Shown here: positions 12,049 to 12,702 of the stretch, one piece after another
Layout of the letters: each line of letters opens with the position of its first letter
How positions within the stretch are numbered: the stretch's first letter is position 1
Position numbers and translations under genes: made by a program
Origin: Anaerolineaceae bacterium
Lineage (GTDB): Bacteria > Chloroflexota > Anaerolineae > Anaerolineales > Anaerolineaceae
Length of the DNA: 12,702 nt
Reading direction: 5' to 3'
Assembly (NCBI GenBank): GCA_003158355.1
Contig: PMIV01000054.1
Coordinates: 1,209 to 13,910, forward strand
The notes under the pieces: generated by a model
The model's database searches: none
Seen by the model: the letters and a program-made list of their open reading frames with translations, nothing else
Told to the model about the DNA's origin: nothing

Positions 12049-12702
12049 TTAGCCAAACCGGCCCATGACATAATCTTGTGTACGTTTGTCCTTCGGGGTC
12101 ATGAACATCTCTTTTCCCTCGGAGTATTCGATCAACTCCCCCATTAAAAAGAATGCGGCGTAATCAGCCACGCGCGCGGCCTGCTGTACGTTGTGCGGTG
12201 CCAGGATGATGGTGTATTTTTCTTTGAGCTCGGTCAGCAGCCCTTCGATTTTTGAGGTAGCCACCGGGTCGAGCGCGGAAGTCGGTTCATCCAGCATAAT
12301 GACCTCAGGTTCTAGCGCCAGCACGCGCGCCAGGCACAACCGCTGCTGCTGCCCGCCCGAGATGGCATATCCTGAGGCATCCAGCCGGTCGTAAACTTCA
12401 TCCCAGAGCACCGCCTGGCGCAGGGCATTCTCCACTGCGGTATCCAGTTTGGCTTTATTACGCTCGCCGGCCATACGCAGCCCGTAGGCAACATTCTCAT
12501 AGATCGAGAGAGGTAAAGGCACCGGCCGCGAGAAAACCATGCCAATTTTTCGCCGCAGTTCGATCACGTCCGTCTGCGGGTCCAGGATATTGACGCCGTT
12601 GAAGAGCACTTTACCCTTCATCTCTTTCACATCGGCCAGATCGTTCAAGCGGTTGAGCACTCGTAAAAAGGTCGATTTACCGCCGCCGGCCGGACCGAAA
12701 AG
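12049..12702 (-). CDS. pstB: Phosphate ABC transporter ATPase PstB (N-terminus cut by right edge)
   Basis: This is the ATP-hydrolysing subunit of the Pst phosphate importer, on the cytoplasmic side. The last 217 residues are present; roughly 35 N-terminal residues lie beyond the window, and the frame is open through the edge. The Walker A GPAGGGKST is at residues 3-11 of the visible part, ABC signature SGGQQQRLCLAR at 115-126, Walker B VIMLDEPTSALD at 134-145, and the H-loop histidine H170 in APHN. SIYENVAYGLR (66-76) and QQAARVADYAAFFLMGELIE (173-192) are characteristic of PstB rather than other ABC proteins. The Q-loop position, normally glutamine in MVFQ, is serine (S58, codon 12529-12531). 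Other pst genes probably lie upstream on the minus strand, outside the window. A PstB-like importer for another oxyanion is possible. Confidence 0.88.
   Translation of the reverse strand, partial: LFGPAGGGKSTFLRVLNRLNDLADVKEMKGKVLFNGVNILDPQTDVIELRRKIGMVFSRPVPLPLSIYENVAYGLRMAGERNKAKLDTAVENALRQAVLWDEVYDRLDASGYAISGGQQQRLCLARVLALEPEVIMLDEPTSALDPVATSKIEGLLTELKEKYTIILAPHNVQQAARVADYAAFFLMGELIEYSEGKEMFMTPKDKRTQDYVMGRFG

Overview
The window is a bacterial chromosome segment of moderate GC content. The gene set (sulfide:quinone oxidoreductase with a DsrC/DsrE2 relay, LCP-family protein, GT-C membrane glycosyltransferase, iron-type alcohol dehydrogenase, PstB, HigBA) and the many short intergenic palindromes look to me like an anaerobic or facultative environmental lineage such as Anaerolineae (Chloroflexota). 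This taxonomic guess comes from general familiarity; no marker gene in the window proves it.

Layout. Positions 1-2061, minus strand: an SCP2-like protein followed by the N-terminal third of an iron-containing alcohol dehydrogenase that runs off the left edge, and upstream of these an LCP-family cell-envelope protein. Positions 2169-4685, minus strand: a compact four-gene operon, ArsR-type repressor > sulfide:quinone oxidoreductase > single-cysteine DsrC/TusE > DsrE2. It starts at a promoter that overlaps an inverted repeat and ends at a strong bidirectional terminator. The likely logic is that the repressor senses sulfide or persulfide, the flavoprotein oxidises sulfide, and the two small proteins carry the resulting sulfane sulfur. 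Positions 4918-6160: a small ribbon-helix-helix protein, a VOC/glyoxalase-fold protein, and a gene-poor stretch with dispersed palindromes. Positions 6161-6949: a divergent uracil-DNA-glycosylase-fold protein.

Positions 6948-8880 are the most unusual part. A visibly AT-rich segment carrying one gene, a receiver-like domain fused to a TIR domain, lies between two copies of a tRNA-Val 3' region and its terminator. The right copy is an intact tRNA-Val(CAC). The left copy is decayed and contains several short hairpins. A third, 5'-half tRNA fragment with an 18-nt hairpin insertion lies just beyond the intact tRNA. This looks like a small, integrase-less genomic island at a tRNA gene, with a candidate TIR-based defence or signalling protein as cargo.

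Positions 9034-11055: a strong promoter, a long leader with an attenuator-like hairpin, and a 578-residue polytopic glycosyltransferase-like protein. Positions 11110-11274: an unrecognised orphan coding fragment. Positions 11340-12003: a higBA toxin-antitoxin operon whose operator lies between the promoter hexamers and whose toxin starts at GTG with almost no leader. Positions 12049-12702, minus strand: PstB, cut by the right edge, with an unusual Q-loop residue.
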